Positions 53,550 through 63,175 are shown, counted from the first letter of the stretch. The stretch: DNA of 64,000 nucleotides from Rhodobacteraceae bacterium Alg238-R152 (GCA_900537125.1 UNRJ01000005.1:372001-436000); one strand, 5' to 3'. The notes: a model not told the origin generated them from the letters alone. Translations and numbers: made by a program.

Positions 53550-54412
53550 TGGATAAACGTCTGACCCCCAGCACTGGCAAAGTTGCCGCCGCACATCTGC
53601 GTGGTTTGGTCAGCGCTGACCGCTTTGTCGAGCCCACGCCATACCGCGTCGCCATGGTGGTCACCGACTTGCTCTCGCACCCGCACGGCAGCCGCGAACG
53701 CCAACTCCTGCGCGGTGAGGTCGTCAATGTGGTGCACACCGAAAACGGCATGGCTTTTGGCTATACGGAGAAAGACGGCTACGTCGGCTGGGTTGATATT
53801 GGCGATCTGCTCAGCCATCCCAAACAAACCCCAACCCACAGCATCGCCGCCGCGCGCAGTTACGCCAAAACCACGCCGGGTCTCAAATCCATGGGCCACG
53901 TGACCCCTCTGTCTTTTGGCACCCGCCTTGTGGTCCTCTCCGAAGATGACGGTTGGGCCCGAATCGCCTGGGACGGCGGCAAAATCACCCGCGATCTCTA
54001 CGTGCCGAGCCAACATCTCGCCCCAATCGATTACCTCGAAACGGAAGCTGCTACTGTTGCCGAACGCCTAATCGGCTCCCCCTATCTCTGGGGGGGCAAC
54101 TCCTCCTTTGGCATCGACTGTTCCGGCCTTGTGCAAGCCGCCCTCCTCGCCTGCGGCACCCCCTGCCCCGGCGACAGTGACCTACAGGAGGCCACCTTCC
54201 CTGACGCCACTGGCCTTTACCAACGCGGCGACCTGCTGTTTTGGAAAGGCCACGTTGCTTTGGTCACGGACACCGACTCAATGATCCACGCCAACGCGCA
54301 TCACATGGCCGTGGCTTATGAGCCCATCGCCGAGGCCATCACCCGCATTCAGGTCCAAGGCGACGGGCCCGTCACCTCCCACAAACGCCCCAACTACGGA
54401 GCTCAAACATGA
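53549..54412 (+). CDS. NlpC/P60 family peptidase with SH3 domains
   Basis: A 287-residue C40 peptidase. Two SH3-like segments cover about residues 30-160 (for example YTEKDGYVGWVDIGDLL), then the papain-like domain: catalytic Cys191 in GIDCSGLVQAALL, His235 in WKGHVALVTD and a third polar residue His247. These enzymes cut peptide stems or cell-wall dipeptides; with an aminopeptidase upstream, recycling of muropeptides is plausible. No signal peptide is seen, so it may be cytosolic. Confidence 0.9.
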   Translation: MDKRLTPSTGKVAAAHLRGLVSADRFVEPTPYRVAMVVTDLLSHPHGSRERQLLRGEVVNVVHTENGMAFGYTEKDGYVGWVDIGDLLSHPKQTPTHSIAAARSYAKTTPGLKSMGHVTPLSFGTRLVVLSEDDGWARIAWDGGKITRDLYVPSQHLAPIDYLETEAATVAERLIGSPYLWGGNSSFGIDCSGLVQAALLACGTPCPGDSDLQEATFPDATGLYQRGDLLFWKGHVALVTDTDSMIHANAHHMAVAYEPIAEAITRIQVQGDGPVTSHKRPNYGAQT

Positions 54413-55374
54413 GCCGCGGGTTCTTCCAACCTGTCTCCGGCATGGACCTGCCGCGGTTTGCCGGTGTACCGACTTTCATGCGCCTGCCGGTCATGGGGCT
54501 GGGCCATGACCGCATCAAAGAGGTCAACGTTGGCCTGATCGGCGTGCCTTGGGACAGCGGCACCACCAACCGCCCCGGCCCCCGCCATGGCCCACGCCAG
54601 TTGCGCGACGCCTCCACCATGATCCGCGCCCAAAACGGCGCCACTGGCGTGCGCCCTTTTGATCTCATCAACTGTGCTGATCTGGGTGATGTTGGCCCCA
54701 ACCCAGCTGACATCCACGACAGCATGGACCGCATCACCGCCTTTTATGACGACGTGCGCGCCCAAGGCATAACGCCCCTGACCGCTGGCGGTGACCACCT
54801 GACCTCCCTGCCGATCCTGCGCTCCCTGGCCAAAGACAGCCCCCTTGGCATGGTGCATTTTGACAGCCACACAGACCTCTACCACAGCTATTTTGGCGGC
54901 ACGATGTTCACCCATGGCACGCCTTTTCGCCGCGCAGTAGAGGAAGGCCTGCTGGATCCCAAACGTGTGGTGCAAATTGGCATCCGTGGCTCCACCTACG
55001 ATAATGAAGACACCGATTTTGCCAAATCCGTCGGCATCCGCGTGATCCGCATCGAAGAGTTCTTCAGGCGTGGCCTCGAAGACGTCATGGTCGAAGCGCG
55101 TGAGATTGTTGGAGATCAGCCGACCTACGTCAGCTACGACATCGACTTTGTCGATCCCACCTTTGCGCCGGGCACCGGCACGCCCGAAGTTGGCGGCCCC
55201 AACAGTTTCCAGGCTTTGGAGGTTTTGCGCAAGCTGGACGGTCTCAACATCATCGGCGCGGACATGGTCGAAGTCTCGCCCCCATTTGACAGCTCCGGCG
55301 GCACCGCCTTCCTCGGCGTGTCCATCATGTTTGAACTTCTCTGTGTGATGGCCACCCACCTCAACCCACGCTGA
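54409..55374 (+). CDS. speB: Agmatinase (ureohydrolase)
   Basis: A 321-residue arginase-superfamily enzyme. The manganese sites are visible in GGDHLTSLPIL, VHFDSHTDLYHSY and SYDIDFVDPTFAPGTGTPEV. Usual agmatinases have FDAH where this has FDSH. It would make putrescine and urea from agmatine; guanidinobutyrase is an alternative. It starts four bases inside the NlpC gene. Confidence 0.9.
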   Translation: MSRGFFQPVSGMDLPRFAGVPTFMRLPVMGLGHDRIKEVNVGLIGVPWDSGTTNRPGPRHGPRQLRDASTMIRAQNGATGVRPFDLINCADLGDVGPNPADIHDSMDRITAFYDDVRAQGITPLTAGGDHLTSLPILRSLAKDSPLGMVHFDSHTDLYHSYFGGTMFTHGTPFRRAVEEGLLDPKRVVQIGIRGSTYDNEDTDFAKSVGIRVIRIEEFFRRGLEDVMVEAREIVGDQPTYVSYDIDFVDPTFAPGTGTPEVGGPNSFQALEVLRKLDGLNIIGADMVEVSPPFDSSGGTAFLGVSIMFELLCVMATHLNPR

Positions 55375-55395
55375 TCCCGCACATTCATTGTCCCC

Positions 55396-55420
55396 AAATA
55401 TCCCGGGGATGAATTGGCAC
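55396..55420 (-). repeat. Degenerate copy of the palindromic repeat
   Basis: Read on the minus strand ATCCCCGGGATATTTGGGGA resembles the CCCCCAGGATATTT core of the repeats at 7552 and 33900, though the GTCACA dyad is missing. It lies between convergent speB and GNAT genes. Confidence 0.4.
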
Positions 55421-55456
55421 GGCCAAGAAGGGGCTGGCCCCTTCCTCAGTACGGCG

Positions 55457-56293
55457 TCAGCCCAGCTCCAGCGTGCTCACGGCAAAATACCCACTCTGGG
55501 CCTGCCCAACGGGCACCGGTGTGCCGCGATACATGCGCGCAGTGGCAAACCCCGACATCAGCCCCATCTCCTGACACATCGCCTTCAACGGCGCCGATGT
55601 GTCCGGCACATCTAACGTCACCGGCCCGTCCATCTTGGCCGCCACATGCGCAATCAATGCCTGTGCGGCCTCTGCGGTTTCCGCGTAAAGCGGGCCAATT
55701 TTCACGCCCTCACGACACCGCCGTGAGGTGCAAAATCCGTCAATGCCACCCGTACCCTGCATCACCCATGTCTGCCGACTGTCCGCAGATGTAAACCAGG
55801 CCTGCAAATACCTGGGCTTACGCACCCCCGATGCCGCCGCCTCCCTGTCAATTAACGCCGCCACATCCGCAGGCCCTGCCCTGCGTATCACAGCATGGTC
55901 CGCAGCCGCGACCTGCCCCGTGAACCGCGTCGTGGCGGTGACCAACTCAAACCCCGACGCCGCATAATTGGCCTGCTGGTCCGGCACGCCATCCAAGCCC
56001 ACCACACGTGCCCCCGCATGTTTCAGCGCATGTTGCCATAGCCTATAGCCGATGCCTTGCCCCCGAAACGTAGGGAGCGCGATGTACAATCCAAGAAACG
56101 CAAAGACCTCTGTGTGGTTCACCACCGAGATCGCCGCCGCAAGCTGATCCTCCACGGTGGCGACAAAAAAACCGCCCGGGTCTGCCTGCCAAAAGGCCGC
56201 TGCATCCTGAAGCCCGGGGTTCCAGCCCTCCCGTGCGGCCCACTCCAGAATGGCGGCCAACTCGTCTTGTGTCGCGTTGCGAAAAACTACCAT
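55457..56293 (-). CDS. GNAT-family N-acetyltransferase (two-domain)
   Basis: A 278-residue protein with an N-terminal GNAT domain (acetyl-CoA loop PTFRGQGIGYRLWQHALK) and a second, GNAT-like C-terminal domain (FCTSRRCREGVKIGPLYAET). This matches YitH-like acetyltransferases of unknown acceptor. ATG at 56293 is preferred; the frame extends to a TTG at 56320. It follows the DUF2794 gene by 20 bases and is probably co-transcribed. Confidence 0.87.
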   Translation of the reverse strand: MVVFRNATQDELAAILEWAAREGWNPGLQDAAAFWQADPGGFFVATVEDQLAAAISVVNHTEVFAFLGLYIALPTFRGQGIGYRLWQHALKHAGARVVGLDGVPDQQANYAASGFELVTATTRFTGQVAAADHAVIRRAGPADVAALIDREAAASGVRKPRYLQAWFTSADSRQTWVMQGTGGIDGFCTSRRCREGVKIGPLYAETAEAAQALIAHVAAKMDGPVTLDVPDTSAPLKAMCQEMGLMSGFATARMYRGTPVPVGQAQSGYFAVSTLELG

Positions 56294-56312
56294 GGAAGAC
56301 CTGCCTGCTGGC

Positions 56313-56660
56313 TCACTCAACCGCGCGAATAAGCTTGCGCTCCAACACCCGCAGCACGGTTTTCAGGTCATGCCCCCGTTTGAGCACCTGACCGTCCATG
56401 GCTATCAGCGCATAAAGCCCCTGTTTGTTGCGCAGCTTTGGGCGTTTCTCAATGCGGTAGAGCGGGTTTTCCGCCGCCCGGCGAAACACCGAGAACACCG
56501 CCACTTCGCGCAACGACGACATGCCATAGTCGCGCCACTCTCCCGCTGCCACCATACGTCCGTAAAGGTTCATGATGACCGACAGCTCGGTGCGGTGAAA
56601 CGCAACCTGTTCGGGGGGCTTAGGGGACGGGTGAAGTGCGGTGGGGGGACGAGCATTCAT
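56313..56660 (-). CDS. DUF2794 domain protein
   Basis: A 115-residue protein: VAFHRTELSVIMNLYGRMVA, EWRDYGMSSLREVAVFSVFRR, ENPLYRIEKRPKLRNKQGLY. It is a strong eye match to DUF2794, a small alphaproteobacterial family without known role. It leads the GNAT gene. Confidence 0.88.
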   Translation of the reverse strand: MNARPPTALHPSPKPPEQVAFHRTELSVIMNLYGRMVAAGEWRDYGMSSLREVAVFSVFRRAAENPLYRIEKRPKLRNKQGLYALIAMDGQVLKRGHDLKTVLRVLERKLIRAVE

Positions 56661-56826
56661 AGGCCCAGCCTCGCGCCAATTGGCGTCAGAATCAAGCCCA
56701 TGGGTCGGAATCTGCCATTAACCGTGCCCCAATTTAGCCACAAATTCTTCCACAAAAGGTCGTGGTGCCTTCCTTTTGTTGCCGCAACTGACCGGCATCT
56801 TAACTTCATAGCGAAACGAAACGCTA

Positions 56827-56876
56827 CCTCCGGCGGCGCGGCACTATTGCCCCCACCCAGTCTGCGCCGCCGGAGG
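56827..56876. repeat. Long inverted repeat (CCTCCGGCGGCGC)
   Basis: CCTCCGGCGGCGC (56827-56839) and GCGCCGCCGGAGG (56864-56876) are exact inverted repeats with a 24-base loop. Followed within 25 bases by a second hairpin with flanking A and T runs. It might be part of an untranslated RNA or a double terminator; function unknown. Confidence 0.6.
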
Positions 56877-56894
56877 GCACTTTTCTTAAGACCC

Positions 56895-56926
56895 AATAAA
56901 GCCGCCCTTCGGGGCGGTTTTATTTT
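56895..56926. terminator. Intrinsic terminator, usable in both directions
   Basis: AAAGCCGCCC and GGGCGGTTTT form a ten-pair stem closed by the stable TTCG loop (56898-56921), with A/T runs on both sides. No gene ends right before it, which raises the question of which transcript it stops. Confidence 0.85.
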
Positions 56927-57106
56927 TGCGCGCAGCACTGTTTCCATTTTTCGCAAGGCCATCCCGCGCGATACGGATCTGGCGCGCAGCGCCCCAATGC
57001 AGCCCCCAAATCAACTGTCCGTGTCTTCCGCTTCTGCCGCTATATTTCCACTTGCGTCCGCCCCCCTGCATAGGCTGCATAGGGGCAGCCAATTCAAGGA
57101 GCCAAA

Positions 57107-57541
57107 ATGCGCCGTCCCATTCTGATCGCCGCCTTACTGATCACCACCTCAGCCCACGCCCACAACGGCGTAAAAGACCCCGAGGTCATGGCGCGTATGA
57201 TGGCGATGGAGAAAATTGGCGCAGCCTTCAAAACCCTGGTCAGCATGGCGAAACAGGAAATCCCCTTGCATCAAGCCAAAGCCCGCATGGCACGCGACAC
57301 TATTGTGATGCAATCCGGCAAAATCAACGCACTGTTCGAAAACCCGGCCACCGATCCAAAATCTGAGGCGCTGCCCACAATTTGGGAAGACTGGGCCCAC
57401 TTCAGCGCAAAGTCTGACGATCTGACCAAAGCAGGCCTTGCGTTGGATTTCACAGATCGCGCCGCGCTGGCCAGCACGCTGGGCAGTGTGGGCTTGGCCT
57501 GTAAAGCCTGCCACAAAGACTACCGCCTAAAGAAAGATTAA
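57107..57541 (+). CDS. Cytochrome c' family protein
   Basis: A 144-residue exported four-helix cytochrome. The signal peptide ends near residue 18 (SAHA/HN); the single haem site CKACH is near the C-terminus (Cys132, Cys135, His136), as in cytochromes c' and c-556. MEKIGAAFKTLVSMAKQEI is helix A. Such proteins bind NO or transfer electrons. CAAGGAG precedes the ATG. Confidence 0.93.
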   Translation: MRRPILIAALLITTSAHAHNGVKDPEVMARMMAMEKIGAAFKTLVSMAKQEIPLHQAKARMARDTIVMQSGKINALFENPATDPKSEALPTIWEDWAHFSAKSDDLTKAGLALDFTDRAALASTLGSVGLACKACHKDYRLKKD

Positions 57542-57586
57542 AGACGTTGATGGCCCTCTTTAAGAGAGGGCCACCCCGTCACTTCA

Positions 57587-57868
57587 TCACCCGCAGGTAA
57601 CTTTCAAAATCTTGCCGTCGGCATCATGCACCACGTTCAGCCGATTCTCGTGGAAATCCATGGTGGCTGGCGAATTCTCTGCCATCACCCGCACCATCTC
57701 CGGTACGGTCACACCCTCAAGCGCGCTTTTGTCCTGCCCCACGAGGAACTCAAACGTCGCCGGATCACAGGTTGTGCTGCCTTTCACCACTGCCTCTTCC
57801 TCGCCTTTGCAAGCGGTCAACGCCGCCAAGCCCACAAATCCAGCTGCTACCAAAACCACAAACCGCAT
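57587..57868 (-). CDS. I78-type peptidase inhibitor lipoprotein
   Basis: A 93-residue small lipoprotein (lipobox LTAC, Cys20). The mature part [20 protein letters not shown] and [20 protein letters not shown] match the I78 peptidase-inhibitor fold. ATG at 57868 has AGGAG upstream; longer in-frame starts are unlikely. It probably sits in the periplasm and inhibits serine proteases, but no target is known. Convergent with the cytochrome gene. Confidence 0.85.
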   Translation of the reverse strand: MRFVVLVAAGFVGLAALTACKGEEEAVVKGSTTCDPATFEFLVGQDKSALEGVTVPEMVRVMAENSPATMDFHENRLNVVHDADGKILKVTCG

Positions 57869-58009
57869 AATGCCACTCCTTGTCGCAAACACTCTAATTT
57901 GCTTCGTCCTCGCCGTGCCAATCACGTGAGGCCTTGCTACACCTCCAATAAGGTTGCAAAGACCAGATCTTTCAACCACGCTTCACTGCAAACAGGGAGG
58001 ATAGGCAAA

Positions 58010-59146
58010 ATGATGCGCACCCGTGCCGCCGTCGCTTTGGAAGCCGGCAAACCACTCGAAATCATGGACGTGAACCTCGAAGGCCCCAAGGCGGGCGAGG
58101 TTCTGATTGAAATCAAGGCCACAGGCCTCTGTCACACCGATGAGTTCACCCGCTCCGGGGCTGACCCCGAAGGGCTGTTCCCGTCCATTTTGGGCCACGA
58201 AGGCGCAGGTGTGGTGGTGGAATGTGGTGAAGGCGTCACCACGCTGAAGCCCGGCGATCACGTCATCCCGCTCTACACCCCGGAATGTCGCGAATGCCAT
58301 TCTTGTCTGTCCGGTAAAACCAATCTCTGCACCGCCATCCGTGGCACCCAAGGTCAGGGCCTGATGCCAGATGGCACCACCCGCTTTACCATGCTCGATG
58401 GCACGCCAATCTACCACTACATGGGCTGCTCGACCTTTGCGAACCACACTGTAATGCCAGAAATCGCGCTCGCCAAAGTGCGCGACGACGCGCCGTTTGA
58501 CAAAATCTGCTACATTGGCTGCGGCGTCACCACCGGCATCGGCGCGGTGATAAATACCGCTGGTGTGGAGATCGGCTCCTCTGCCGCGGTCTTTGGCCTC
58601 GGCGGCATTGGCCTCAACGTGATCCAAGGCCTGCGCATGGCTGGCGCGGACACCATCATCGGTGTCGACCTGAATGACGACAAAGCCGAGATGGCCAAGA
58701 AGTTTGGCATGACCCACTTTGTGAATCCCTCCAAGCTGGGCGACCAATCCGTCGTGGATGCGATTGTCGAAATCACCAAGACTGAGAAAGACCAGTTTGG
58801 CGGCGTCGACTATTCCTTTGACGCCACGGGGAACGTGCAAGTCATGCGCGACGCGCTGGAATGCTCCCACCGTGGCTGGGGTGTCTCTGTGATCATCGGC
58901 GTCGCGCCCGCAGGAGCCGAAATCTCCACTCGCCCGTTCCAACTGGTCACCGGTCGCGTCTGGAAAGGCACCGCCTTTGGCGGCGCCAAAGGCCGCACCG
59001 ACGTGCCAAAATTTGTCGACTGGTACATGGACGGCAAAATCGAAATCGATTCCATGATCACCCATAAGCTCAGCCTTGATGAGATCAATCACGGCTTTGA
59101 CCTGATGCACGCAGGCAAGTCCATCCGTGCGGTGGTGGAATTCTAA
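58010..59146 (+). CDS. adhC: S-(hydroxymethyl)glutathione dehydrogenase / class III alcohol dehydrogenase
   Basis: A 378-residue zinc alcohol dehydrogenase of class III. Catalytic zinc ligands are Cys41 (TGLCHTDEF), His63 (GHEGAG) and a later Cys (YIGCGVTTG); structural zinc cysteines are Cys93, 96, 99 and 107. [19 protein letters not shown] binds NAD. It oxidises the formaldehyde-glutathione adduct. A second ATG at 58013 is an equally good start. GGGAGG lies upstream. Confidence 0.96.
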   Translation: MMRTRAAVALEAGKPLEIMDVNLEGPKAGEVLIEIKATGLCHTDEFTRSGADPEGLFPSILGHEGAGVVVECGEGVTTLKPGDHVIPLYTPECRECHSCLSGKTNLCTAIRGTQGQGLMPDGTTRFTMLDGTPIYHYMGCSTFANHTVMPEIALAKVRDDAPFDKICYIGCGVTTGIGAVINTAGVEIGSSAAVFGLGGIGLNVIQGLRMAGADTIIGVDLNDDKAEMAKKFGMTHFVNPSKLGDQSVVDAIVEITKTEKDQFGGVDYSFDATGNVQVMRDALECSHRGWGVSVIIGVAPAGAEISTRPFQLVTGRVWKGTAFGGAKGRTDVPKFVDWYMDGKIEIDSMITHKLSLDEINHGFDLMHAGKSIRAVVEF

Positions 59147-59197
59147 TCAGCCTGCACGCGGTCTCTCAAATGGGACCGCGCGCGCATTTTCCTTGAC

Positions 59198-59268
59198 GTA
59201 TCTCCCAAGTACCCCAAGATACTCCCAGAAAGAGCACTTCATCCCGCCTCCCGTACTTGGGGATACCC
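59198..59268. repeat. Imperfect inverted repeats before the AAA ATPase gene
   Basis: GTATCTCCCAAGTACCCCAAG reappears in opposite sense as CCCGTACTTGGGGATACC at about 59250-59267. The segment also resembles the CCCCAGGATATTT family seen at 7552 and 33900. It may be a decayed repeat or an operator of the following gene. Confidence 0.4.
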
Positions 59269-60381
59269 ATGGCCACCAACCACCACATCCCGCGCCCGTT
59301 TGAAGCGAACCAGGTTGCCAGTCTGCTCAATCCCGATCCTCTGGTCGGCGAAAGCGCTGGGCTATTCCTTGCTGCCCCGCGCCGCACCGGCAAAAGCACC
59401 TTCCTACGCCGCGACCTCGCGCCGCTTTTGGAGCAGCAGGGCAAATGCGTGCTCTACGTGGACCTCTGGGCCGACCGCAGCTCTGATCCTGCCAAACTGA
59501 TCACCGCCTGCCTCACCACGGCACTCAAAGACAACGACAGCCTGATCGCAAAGCTGCACCGCAATGTGCCCTTCACCTCCGTTGGCGCGCTGGGCTTTAG
59601 TGTGAACCTGAAATCCGCCGGCCAATGGGAAGGCACCATCCCCGACGCGCTTCTACTCCTGTGTCAGGCCACCCAAAAAGACGTGGTGTTGATCATCGAC
59701 GAGGCGCAGCAAAGCCTCGCCACCGAGGCGGGCAAAAACGCCATGTTTGCCCTCAAAGCTGCGCGCGACGCTGTGAACCAATCCGGCTTGCCCAATCATC
59801 TCTATCTGGTGATGACCGGCTCCCACCGCGACAAGCTCGCCGCGCTGATCCACGACCAGCAAGCCCCCTTCTTTGGCGCCCGCGTGCGCGATTTCCCGAC
59901 CCTAAGCAGCAGCTACAGCACCGCACTCACGCATCGCATCAACGCCCGCCTTGCGCCTGACGCCCAACTCACCGCCGCCACTGTTGAGGCGGTGTTTGAC
60001 GACCTCGGTCGCCGCCCGGAAATCCTCAACGATTGTCTGCGTGATCTGATCCTGGAACCCACCGCAGGCGACGCCGCACTACGAACCATCGCTTTGCGCA
60101 AAAAACTCCAGATGCGCGAAGCCCTGCTGGCAGAAATCGGCACGCTCACCAAATTGCAACAGGCCGTATTGCACAAAATGGCCGTCGAAGGCATCCAGTT
60201 CTCACCCTACACCGACGCCACCCGCCAAGCCCTCGCCGGACCGGACCGCAAGCCCTACTCCAAAGGCGGCGTGCAAAAGGCGCTGGATGTGCTGCGTGAT
60301 CGCGGGCTGGTCTGGCGCCCCAGTTTTGGCAACTACGTGCTGGAAAACGCCGACCTGGCCCAGGCTCTGCGGGGCGAATAG
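59269..60381 (+). CDS. AAA-family ATPase, uncharacterised
   Basis: A 370-residue protein. Walker A is PRRTGKST (residues 37-44) and Walker B VVLIIDEAQQS (Asp144, Glu145). The stretch LYLVMTGSHRDKLAALI is sensor-1-like. The C-terminal part (YSKGGVQKALDVLRDRGLVW) looks like a winged helix. It resembles orphan ATPases related to Orc1/Cdc6 and to the DUF815/STAND types; function unknown. It lies between adhC and a convergent DUF3604 gene (four-base gap) with no partner. ATG at 59269; TTG upstream is less likely. Confidence 0.82.
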   Translation: MATNHHIPRPFEANQVASLLNPDPLVGESAGLFLAAPRRTGKSTFLRRDLAPLLEQQGKCVLYVDLWADRSSDPAKLITACLTTALKDNDSLIAKLHRNVPFTSVGALGFSVNLKSAGQWEGTIPDALLLLCQATQKDVVLIIDEAQQSLATEAGKNAMFALKAARDAVNQSGLPNHLYLVMTGSHRDKLAALIHDQQAPFFGARVRDFPTLSSSYSTALTHRINARLAPDAQLTAATVEAVFDDLGRRPEILNDCLRDLILEPTAGDAALRTIALRKKLQMREALLAEIGTLTKLQQAVLHKMAVEGIQFSPYTDATRQALAGPDRKPYSKGGVQKALDVLRDRGLVWRPSFGNYVLENADLAQALRGE

Positions 60382-60385
60382 CGCC

Positions 60386-62311
60386 TTACCCCGGCGTGTA
60401 CCAAATCGGCGACGTATACGCCCGCTCGGTGGTGGTCATCGGCACCGTCGCATCCATCTCCACCCCAAAGCGCTTGGCCTCATAGGCGGTCCAGCGCGGC
60501 GTTGGGATTTCAATCACCCGCACGTAGTAAAACGCTGACTGACTGGCCTCAAAATCCGGGTCTTGCCAGGTCCCAATCAGCTCAGCCGCACCAATACTGT
60601 TGGTCCAGGTCGCATTGGCCACATCCACCGTGTTGCCCACGTCCGGCAGTTTCCCGTCCGCACCAATCTGCCGCTCTCCGGACCAGGCCACATCATAAAT
60701 CTGCTCCTGGGTTTCTCCGGCAGAGTCCAGCCAACCTTTCACAATTTGTATCCGGTCCAGATTGCCCGACAGAGGGTCTTTGAGTGCGGCAAACAAAAAC
60801 GTTGGCGCCTTGCCATCTTCTGTTACCGCCAAATTTCCGCCCATCGGCACGCCTTTGGCGTAGCCCGCATCCGCAGGCAGGCGGCTCAACGCATCTTCAT
60901 CCGTGAAATTGTACCCACCAAAGAACCGCACCATCATACGCGATCCGGTGGTGGCATAAGTCTCTTTGCGCATCATCGCGTCAAAAATGGCCGCCCGCGT
61001 GTTCTCCCGCGCCCAAACCGCGCCAAGTCCGCCAGCCGCCTGTTTCCAACCGTAAATCGACAACTCTGGGTCCGGCGCTTCAATCACGACGTGCTTCCAC
61101 CGCTGCGGCTCCGGCTCCACGCCGGAGTGTTTGCCAAAGAAATTATCCTCTTGCGCAGTGGCCATGCCGGTATGGGAATCCGTCGCCCCTACCATGCCAA
61201 ACTTGAACGGGTTAACGCCCAGATCTTGCTCGATCTTCAAGCCACGTTTGAGTGCCTCGCGTGCGTATTCCGCGGCCAACATCTCCGGCACTTTTAACTC
61301 GGTGCCGTTCAAATTGGACGCATCCCAAGTGTCAAAATCCGCAAACTCATCATCCGGACTCAGGAACGGATGTGCCTCTCCATCCCCTTTGATCTGCGTC
61401 GGCTCATAAATCGGCTCAAACCGCGCCCGCATCTCGGCAATCTCTTTTGTCAGCTCCGACCCATCCCAGGCATTCATCGAAAACATGCGCCCATTGGACA
61501 GGTTGCCATTGTGCGCAATTGCCAGCACCTCGCCCCCTGTGCGGGCTTCGTATTCCGCAAGCGAATCCCACAGATCCTCGGGGTTTTTACTGTCAAACTG
61601 CGAGAAGGGTCGCGTCTGATTGGCCCGCACGCTGTCATCCCGAAACAGCACATTACGGTGCAAATTGTTGCCCCCTTCAGTGGTATATTCATAACCAATA
61701 ATGGCGGAAAACACCCCGGGGTCGTTGAAGCGATCCGCCAACGCCGTGTAAGTCTCCCACGCGTGCTTTATTGCCTTGGGGTTGTCGATCGGTGCCACAT
61801 CTCCGGAAAGGGACGCAACAATCTCCATCGCAGTATCAAACGCCACCTGCGGGTCACCCGCCGTGAGCTTTTCGTACCATTCTTTGCCTTTGGGCGTGGC
61901 CAGTATCTCAGCATTCCCCCCCAATAGCTGCGGCATCAGCCCATACATCTCTGCGTGGTCCGACACCACCAACCAATCCAAGGGCCGCGACAGTTTGGCG
62001 CGTAAACCATGTGTGGTGGTCACCTCCTCGCCGCGCGCAAAGCGGAAGGCATCCTCTTGTGACAACCGCGTCATAGTGCCTGCATCCACAGACACCATCG
62101 TGTGCAAATGGCTGTCACCCCAAAGCGGCACCTGCGGGAAGTTCCGCCCTGCGTAGGGCGAATACCCATCCGGCGCGAGCACCACCTCAGTGTCTTCTTT
62201 TTCGGTGCTGTATTCTTGGGCAACGACACTGGTTGTGAGCGTCAAACCCGTCACAGAAAGGACGGCTAAAAAATAGTGTGCATTACGTGAGTTCCAAAGA
62301 GCCTTAGGCAT
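60386..62311 (-). CDS. DUF3604 (PHP-like) exported protein
   Basis: A 641-residue exported protein with a signal peptide ending near residue 31 (TSVVA/QEY). The PHP-like metal site begins LWGDSHLHTMVSVDAG (His68, His70), followed by PLDWLVVSDHAEMYGLMPQL, AIAHNGNLSN and GMVGATDSHTGMATAQEDN, all histidine/aspartate motifs expected in DUF3604. The activity is not known; a phosphoesterase or hydrolase of large periplasmic substrates is possible. ATG at 62311 has GGAGG. Confidence 0.9.
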   Translation of the reverse strand: MPKALWNSRNAHYFLAVLSVTGLTLTTSVVAQEYSTEKEDTEVVLAPDGYSPYAGRNFPQVPLWGDSHLHTMVSVDAGTMTRLSQEDAFRFARGEEVTTTHGLRAKLSRPLDWLVVSDHAEMYGLMPQLLGGNAEILATPKGKEWYEKLTAGDPQVAFDTAMEIVASLSGDVAPIDNPKAIKHAWETYTALADRFNDPGVFSAIIGYEYTTEGGNNLHRNVLFRDDSVRANQTRPFSQFDSKNPEDLWDSLAEYEARTGGEVLAIAHNGNLSNGRMFSMNAWDGSELTKEIAEMRARFEPIYEPTQIKGDGEAHPFLSPDDEFADFDTWDASNLNGTELKVPEMLAAEYAREALKRGLKIEQDLGVNPFKFGMVGATDSHTGMATAQEDNFFGKHSGVEPEPQRWKHVVIEAPDPELSIYGWKQAAGGLGAVWARENTRAAIFDAMMRKETYATTGSRMMVRFFGGYNFTDEDALSRLPADAGYAKGVPMGGNLAVTEDGKAPTFLFAALKDPLSGNLDRIQIVKGWLDSAGETQEQIYDVAWSGERQIGADGKLPDVGNTVDVANATWTNSIGAAELIGTWQDPDFEASQSAFYYVRVIEIPTPRWTAYEAKRFGVEMDATVPMTTTERAYTSPIWYTPG

Positions 62312-62478
62312 GGCATCCTCCAAGCAACAATCTAAGCAAAGGTATTCTGGTACGCGCCGGGCCATAAATTCACGCCAAACGCGCAAGTCAATTGACGGCA
62401 GCCTAACACAACTGCCCGCCAATCCATCAACTTATACTTGAAACAGCCTTAAAAGACCGGTGCCGCCAGCTCTGAGTG

Positions 62479-63102
62479 CTACCGCCGCGCCCCATAGCGC
62501 GCCATGAACATCTCCACAGCACCATCGACAACATAGTCGATTTCTTCCCGGGTAAAGTTGGTTTGCACACCAGTCACCTGTCGCAAAAACAGACCCGCTT
62601 TGCACAACTCCGCAAATTGGTCCGCTGCAAGGGCAAAATCGTCGACTTTCAGCTCGCCACGCTCCTCGGCCATGACAAAAAACTCAATCAACCGGGTTTT
62701 CAGAATCCCGGGTCCGGTCTCATAAAACTGCTGCCCAATGTCAGGAAACCGCTCCCCTTCGGACACACAGACCCGAAACATATTGCGCCCAAACTCCGAC
62801 AGAATGATTTCCATCAATCCCCGCCCGACTATACCCAACACCTCCGGCACGGGCCGTTCCAAATCCACCGAAGCTTCCAAGCCTTCAGCTTGCAGCGTGC
62901 ACTCCCGCCGCGCCACTTCTGCAAACAACATCCGCTTGTCTGGAAAGTAATTGTATAACGTCGCCTTGGAGACCCCGGCTTTCTGCGCAATCACATCCAT
63001 GCTTACGCTTTCAAAGCCATGCGACATGAACAAAGCCCGCGCGCTGTCCACCACCTGCGCAAATTTGCGCCCCTTTTTCAGGATCGCCACAGTGCCCGTC
63101 AT
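62479..63102 (-). CDS. TetR-family transcriptional regulator
   Basis: A 207-residue regulator: helix-turn-helix in SVSMDVIAQKAGVSKATLYNYFPDKRMLF and an AefR-like C-terminal domain (GRNMFRVCVSEGERFPDIGQ). It is divergent from mbfA with 136 bases between starts. The perfect palindrome at 63176-63187 is a candidate operator. The DUF3604 gene downstream could be its target. Ligand unknown. Confidence 0.9.
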   Translation of the reverse strand: MTGTVAILKKGRKFAQVVDSARALFMSHGFESVSMDVIAQKAGVSKATLYNYFPDKRMLFAEVARRECTLQAEGLEASVDLERPVPEVLGIVGRGLMEIILSEFGRNMFRVCVSEGERFPDIGQQFYETGPGILKTRLIEFFVMAEERGELKVDDFALAADQFAELCKAGLFLRQVTGVQTNFTREEIDYVVDGAVEMFMARYGARR

Positions 63103-63175
63103 AGATCAGTCATAGGCGTTATCCGGCCTCCCGGTGAGAGTGTAGGGTCACAATACACCGCCGACTTCCTTGGCG

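Larger units (their letters stand above)
56661..57106. other. Non-coding region with a long inverted repeat
   Basis: About 445 bases without a supported gene. It should hold the DUF2794 promoter (minus) and the cytochrome gene promoter (plus). It contains a 13-base perfect inverted repeat at 56827-56876 and a bidirectional terminator at 56895. An open frame on the minus strand (56657-56962) reads as low-complexity basic sequence and is not accepted as a gene. Confidence 0.45.

Noticed and set aside
56657-56962. 101-codon frame upstream of the DUF2794 gene
   Set aside because: Runs through a terminator and a long inverted repeat; basic low-complexity sequence.
57983-59110. 375-codon open frame antisense to adhC
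   Set aside because: Shadow frame; adhC is certain.
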